Shown here one piece after another: positions 58,909 through 64,000 of a stretch of 64,000 nt of DNA. Made by a program: the position numbers and the translations under genes. This DNA is from Atrina japonica (lineage: Eukaryota; Mollusca; Bivalvia; Pterioida; Pinnidae). A model generated the notes under the pieces. That model saw nothing but the letters and a program-made list of their open reading frames with translations, was not told the DNA's origin and made no database searches. The stretch spans positions 580,001-644,000 of the forward strand of contig BROG01000150.1 of NCBI GenBank assembly GCA_030159075.1. The letters are read 5' to 3'. Each line of letters opens with the position of its first letter. Within the stretch, counting starts at the first letter, position 1.

Positions 58909-59319
58909 CTACTGTGCCCAATTCACTTCGGGATCCCAGGGGCGACTATCGTCAAACCATAGCCGATATTCAAGCCACCAACTTCTCTTTTCCCAATCGA
59001 CGGCGGATCCCACGGTTCGTTTACTTCCCCGAGTCGATGCCACTGATTTACAACCAGCAATATTTATTGCCCATGCCACGTCCCGATCCCAATCTTCTCC
59101 AGCCTTGAAATTACATCGATCAAAGTAAACCAATTCACCGTAGGATCCCAGGGTTTGGGCGGTGAGATTCGTTATAACTTTTCCAATCCTTAACATTTTC
59201 TTTATGATAAGAAGGGAAACGGATCGATGAGACACGATCTCCGACGCCAATCGACGCGTCGATCCCACCACGTCAGATGATTATTCTCGTCGCCAACGCA
59301 TAGCTTCTGTAAACTCATG
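58909..59319 (-). CDS. Right-end ORF with five WDxxVxW-like repeats, frameshifted
   Basis: A start at ATG 59319 (MSLQKLCVGDENNHL). The minus strand shows five copies of a TGGGATC block followed shortly by a TGG, near 59267, 59150, 59098, 59016 and 58937. In suitable frames they read WDRRVDW, WDPTVNW, WDRDVAW, a shifted WDPPS form and WDPEVNW. Spacing is 50-117 bp. The open frame changes at least twice, and only 59271-58909 is continuous. It converges on the ATPase gene. I know of no family; short Trp-based repeats often serve as binding sites, but that is inference. A plus-strand frame at 58914-59108 is probably its shadow. Confidence 0.45.
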
Positions 59320-59354
59320 TCCTTTTTTTTTTAATAACTTCAGACTTTTCTTAA

Positions 59355-59634
59355 CGCCTTTTCAATATTTACTACACATACCGTTGGAGCACCTACCAGG
59401 ACACACTCGTGCGGTTAGTTTACCTGGCGAGCACGGGAGCGGGTCGTCTATAGGCACAAATAAAATTGAAAAAACCATCTAACGCGTACAAACAAACACA
59501 CACACAGATATATCCACGTATATAAATAACAAACGGGGTCACAAATGGGGACGTGACAAACGGAATTCCGGGAAATCGACACGTACAGACAGTTCTTGGA
59601 AAAAGGTGAGCTCAAGTGCCTTACATATACTACT
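59355..59634 (-). repeat. Polinton right terminal inverted repeat
   Basis: Inverted copy of 44626-44915, about 280 bp, ending CTTACATATACTACT. It differs by a short deletion in the TATATAAATACTG stretch and a handful of substitutions. Confidence 0.95.
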
Positions 59635-59640
59635 GACCTT
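59635..59640. repeat. Right target-site duplication GACCTT
   Basis: Matches 44620-44625 exactly. Removing the element would give CAGACCTTATACAG. Confidence 0.93.
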
Positions 59641-62600
59641 ATACAGTCCTATCTCTCCAACACAGGCCAGCTTGATAAACTAGGGTCTGTAACTAATTCC
59701 TATGAAATCATATTTTTATCGGATGCAAACGCCACCCTTGATATAGTTAAAACGAAACTGATTAATAACAATAATATTCCGATTGACTGGTCTAAAACAA
59801 ACAGAATGTATGCTAATAAAAAAAATCAAAACAATTGCAATAGGTCAAAAGTTAGTCGAAAACTGGAAGGCTCTACCTTAAATAATATAAATACATGTAT
59901 ATAGCTGGGTACAGAAAAGTGATTGGGGCACAAACGCTCAAAACATTAAGAATGGATTACAGGGGCGGATCCAGGAATTTTAAAAGAGGGGGCAAAACTT
60001 TTTTGCAGTGGTGTAGGAAGCAAATCAAAAGGTGGTGACATTAATTAAAAATGTTTATACTTTAAAAATTAAAATTTAAACTTAAATTAAAACTGTTTAT
60101 GCGATGCATACCTCACCAATAGTAGAGTGATGATTTCAAGTTGGAGTGGTGTAAATCTTAATAAAGTCGCCGAGCGGAGCGAGAATTTTTTGAAATTTGT
60201 AATTTTTCGACGTTTTAAGGAAAAATGAAATGTTTTACATCTATTTTATCAACTTTAGGCGGCACTCATCACTGCACATATCTTTAAGTGTTGGATTAAT
60301 AGTAAGGCAATATTTCATCAGGAGAAGGGTTTTACGCATCTTTCAGATAGTGTTTTAAATCTGGAATCCCCTTTTCTGCATCCAGATGCGAAAATACGCA
60401 TAGAATTTCTGCTAATAAACTGCTTTGATTACTCAAAAGAAGGTAGGGTCAGCTAAAAAGTTACTAAAGTCGGGACAAAATCTGGCCTAGTTGACTTTGA
60501 ATTATGACCTCTTTATCGTTAAAATTGTCGTTGATGGATTAATATGGAAGTCCGATGAGGCATTCTCTGGCTTCCAGACACAAAAATTGCCATTTCACCC
60601 TGATCCAGGGTATGCTTCCCAGAATTTTTCAATTATTACAGGCCAGAGAGTTTTAAAATTATCACATTGCGACTCGTTTTTATTCCGACCAAATATTACA
60701 TGCGTATCATTTCTCAAAAATAAATTGTGTATCAGCAAACATAAATGCATGAAGAGCATTAAGAGGGAGTCCAGAAAATTTTTGATTTCTAAAAGTACTG
60801 GGAAGCCTTTTTTCTGGAACCGATAATGTATAAAAAAAATTGGCAAGCGTCCCTGGCCGCCCCGGTACCTACCCCTTTATACATATAATATGTAAATCCC
60901 CCCCCCCCCGTTTCGAAAGTGCAGGGCAAGTGCCCCCTTGTCCTACGCCCTTGAATATATATATATATATATATAAATCTAAAATACGCATGCCACATCC
61001 AATACAATTATAAATGCTACATAATGGCGATTTATTCAAATGATGTGTGGGGTACACTTATTTTCACCAGTAAGTAGTTTAACACTCGCTCCAGATCCAT
61101 CAGTAGATAATAAAATTTCAAATAAAATTTTACTTACATTTTATCTCAAATCCCATACAGATATTAGATTTTGTCTTATATTCTCATTTCATATACACTT
61201 CTCAGTCATGGTCAAATCCAGGACGAGTCGCGTTTTACGTGTTTTCTCGATAGGATCTAAGCGACCTTGTAGAAAATGTACACTTTGTATACACAAACAT
61301 TTTTTCAGATTTCTCGTGTTGATTATTTTAAGGGATAACGTAAATATCATTTTCAATGTTATCACGACCTACAACTCAAGGCGTGTCCAGTGCTAGTTAA
61401 AGATCTTAAATAGCCTTCACTGAGCGGTCAGTTAACATATCAGGAAGATTTTAAAAGCATTACGTCGTGAACATCCCAGACAGTCACTTTAAATAATTAT
61501 GGCGAACTACGCGCGATCATACACCGATATGTCTAGATTTATCGCTCTGCATTATACTCAAAACTTGAGTATGCTTTCATTTCCAATCATTGCATGTAAA
61601 AATTGAATTTTGAAACTGATTATAAAAGGAACTTTATTGGATAATGATAACATGAAATACATCGTTTTATATCCGGACACATGTGGTCTTAAACCATTAT
61701 TCTGTAATTGGTAATTTTAAGAAGTCGGGCTTAAAACCAATATGTTGTTTTTCCTTAGAAAATTTCTTTCCTGTTTCCCACAGTTTAAGTGAAGCATGCG
61801 TGTATAGAAAATATAATCTATAAAGTCAACCAAAAAGTAATACTTCAGATGTTTACATGATCACTGGTGATTAAGCATGACATTGATAACAGATATAAGT
61901 CCGACGAAAAATATATATAAACTATCAAGCTTGAGAGAGACAAAACATTCCAATACTTCAGTTCCAAACTGATATCAGATCAAAACAATTTCCAGGGTCG
62001 AAGTGCAAAACTTCTACCTCATATGATAAGACGACAGTTACAAGATATCAGATAGGGCCAGCGCAAGACAAGAGAAACGACGACATACGGTTATCCAGAT
62101 ACCACTGACGACTGCAGACGGGCTGTGTAGTAGAGTGCCCAGTCAACCAATATGGTCGATTTGGGTTAACGGAATACCACACGGCTAAAGTTTTTATCAT
62201 TGGAAAGAGGAAACCAAGTTTCATTGAAATATCGATGTCGTCGTTATCTGACGTGGTCACGTTTTCTTAAATTTGGGGTCAAAGTTCAAATCTAGAAATT
62301 TCAGGAAAACGCAGAGTCACATTCAAAAAGCTTGAGGCCCCTACATATATACGTTTTGAGCAAATTAAATTCGCATTATTTAAAGAATTATAACTACATT
62401 GTATATGTAATACACAATGAAAAATGTGTTTTAACAATACAGGTAAAAAAAAATTGTGCCGAATCACAGAATTGTTCTCTGGGCCACTGGGTTGAAAGGC
62501 GAGCGCCTGTCGAGTTGAGCCACTGAAGGTACTGTTCAGACATCTTAATTTAATCAAGTTTGTATATATTGTGGTTATGTATTGTTTATTGCCAATAAAC

Positions 62601-63465
62601 TATTTTTTTTTATTTTAGAACAACATTAATTTGGAGTTTATTTGCCAATTTATAATGATATGTTGGTTATAATTGTTTTTAAATTAGTTGAAACATTTAT
62701 TATTATATAAAGCGCGCTAAACTGACCGATCTCCATTTTGATTACATCCAAATAAGTGGACAGGTCGTGTCGACGCGTTTCAAGCGAATTCTAAATAATT
62801 ATAACGACCATTATCTAAAGAAGTAAATTAGGCAGTCACCTGAATCTACCGTGTGCCCCTTACTTAGGGACCGTTGCCAATCAAATCTATATGGCAATAA
62901 ATGGATACTAAGAATGTAGTGCGTTTACTTGTTTCTATATTTAGGAATAAATTGATTTGCAAATTATGATTCGAGGGGGAGGGAGGCATTTATACCAATA
63001 GGGTGCACATTTGACAACTTTCATCATCTGTTAGATAACAACGACCTTGACCAATTATGATTTTAAAAACGTAGTTTTTGCAATAGATCAAATACAAGTG
63101 AACTCTTAAGATGTTATTTTGGATATTAACATTTGTATGTCGTCTCCAATAAATGTTGTTTGTCACTGTCTTTTGAAAGAACGGCTTCGTCAATGTCTTG
63201 GTAAATTTCGTTCTTGTGATTGGTTAAGTGTAATAATTTGTACTCTTGTTCCAAAATTTGTATAACACTTACGTAGAATGGTTTTTATTTGGGTATATCG
63301 TTGCTTTAAAGAAATAAGTACAGATAAGTCGAAAGGGGGGTCAAAGGGGGTATGAAAACGAAATGTATGTTAAGTCTATACAGTCTAATCATTTCAATCC
63401 TGCACAACAATGTCGATTTTCATGCAGACAGCACAGAAAAATGGTCGTAGCCAGTAGTAGCTGTT
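59641..63465. other. No supported gene
   Basis: AT-rich sequence with short repeats: a GGGGCGGATCCAGGAATTTT element at about 59957-60010, a poly-C and (TA)n pair at 60899-60975, and generic AT-rich tracts. Frames at 59596-59904, 60491-60826 and 61040-61396 lack domain or splice support. Confidence 0.45.
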
Positions 63466-63469
63466 TAGC

Positions 63470-63760
63470 TCACCTGAACCAAAAGTGACCTATTGTGATA
63501 ATATTTTGTCTGTCGTAGTGCGACGTTAACTTTTACACAATTTCAACATCTTCTCAAGAACCACAGGGCCAATTTTAACCGAACTTTGCATGAAGTATCT
63601 CTATATGAAGCCACTTAAAGTTTGCGAAGGAAAAAGGTTTAGGGTTCCATAGGGCCCCAAAAGGACAAATTCTTGGTATATCTTTAAAAGTCTTCTTCTC
63701 ACGAACCTATAATCAGCTGATGACAGTCAAGTTACGTATGCATGATTCTTAAGCCAATAT
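63470..63760. repeat. Dispersed bivalve-type repeat
   Basis: The same family as 12895-13560: TAGCTCACCTGAACCAAAAG, AACATCTTCTCAAGAACCAC and AGGGCCAATTTTAACCGAAC. Confidence 0.6.
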
Positions 63761-63763
63761 ATA

Positions 63764-63907
<144 letters not shown>

Positions 63908-64000
63908 AAATAAAACAAACCTACACAAACCTAATGTGTGCGATAGACATTGTTCACCAGCCTTCACGGAACCTTCGAACAAACATTATCCATTACAGTT

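Larger units (their letters stand above)
44626..59634 (+). mobile_element. Complete Polinton/Maverick (adintovirus-like) element, 15,009 bp
   Basis: It is bounded by inverted repeats with AG...CT ends and a 6-bp duplication. It encodes protein-primed DNA polymerase B, rve integrase, a double-jelly-roll major capsid protein, packaging ATPase, a probable minor capsid protein and accessory ORFs. GC and CpG content are clearly higher than in the flanking DNA. Genes form blocks: polymerase on plus; integrase and a run of small genes on minus; then divergent pairs around 52360-52414, 54590-54629 and 56915-56962; then capsid and ATPase on plus. Polintons are self-synthesising transposons related to adenoviruses and virophages. 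The near identity of the second copy at shared positions argues for recent activity, with the caveat that the second copy may be an assembly product. Confidence 0.95.

Noticed and set aside
58914..59108. Plus-strand 64-codon frame as a gene
   Set aside because: Starts with GTG, is antisense to the WDxxVxW ORF, and its Pro-rich appearance follows from the repeated GGATCC words on the other strand.
44626..59634. Adenovirus, herpesvirus or virophage integration
   Set aside because: Terminal repeats, 6-bp duplication, rve integrase and the polymerase type together fit Polinton/Maverick; no herpesvirus genes are present.
59596..59904. Possible reverse-transcriptase fragment next to the Polinton
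   Set aside because: The frame continues across the restored empty site and has a vague resemblance to RT C-terminal spacing, but no catalytic motif; too weak to call.

Overview
This window reads as nuclear DNA of a marine mollusc, most likely a bivalve. It is AT-rich and packed with minisatellites, microsatellites, tRNA-derived SINE-like copies and short dispersed repeats of the kind common in bivalve genomes. It holds intron-split metazoan genes, plus one large insertion that is visibly richer in GC and CpG than the rest. No prokaryotic features are present.

Layout. (1) 1-6144, plus strand: the last two coding exons of a cationic amino-acid transporter (SLC7A family). They are separated by an intron holding a 3.2 kb array of about 33 bp units. 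(2) 6145-23300: no gene I can support; this is minisatellites, a long inverted repeat, dispersed repeats and a 1.2 kb CACACTGTA array. (3) 23318-36752, minus strand: a complete ten-exon alkaline phosphatase gene. All exon phases agree, giving about 534 codons from signal peptide to a GPI-type tail. (4) 36753-44619: upstream DNA with a foldback repeat and a scrambled partial copy of the element described next. (5) 44626-59634: a complete Polinton/Maverick (adintovirus-like) element of 15,009 bp, with ~280-290 bp terminal inverted repeats starting AG and ending CT, and a 6-bp target duplication GACCTT. (6) 59641-64000: repeats and no supported gene.

The Polinton carries a protein-primed family B DNA polymerase, an rve integrase, a double-jelly-roll major capsid protein, an FtsK/HerA-type packaging ATPase, a probable minor capsid protein, two further proteins of conserved Maverick type, and a set of small membrane, zinc-binding and repeat-bearing proteins. 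Polymerase and integrase would copy and insert the element; capsid proteins and ATPase would build and fill a particle. I could not find the adenain-type protease expected in this group. Most of its genes are broken by single-base indels, many in homopolymers. These often differ from the indels of the partial copy, so part of the damage is probably sequencing error.

The most unusual observations are: (a) the partial copy at 38181-43535 is a thread of element and host fragments that advances in order along both sources, which looks like a haplotype-merging assembly artefact; (b) at three exon edges in two genes, the splice site with adjoining exon sequence has been tandemly duplicated into decaying decoy arrays; (c) the last Polinton ORF carries five WDxxVxW-like repeats; (d) the Polinton has a cluster of 44-73 aa membrane-type ORFs with a shared A-rich start signal.
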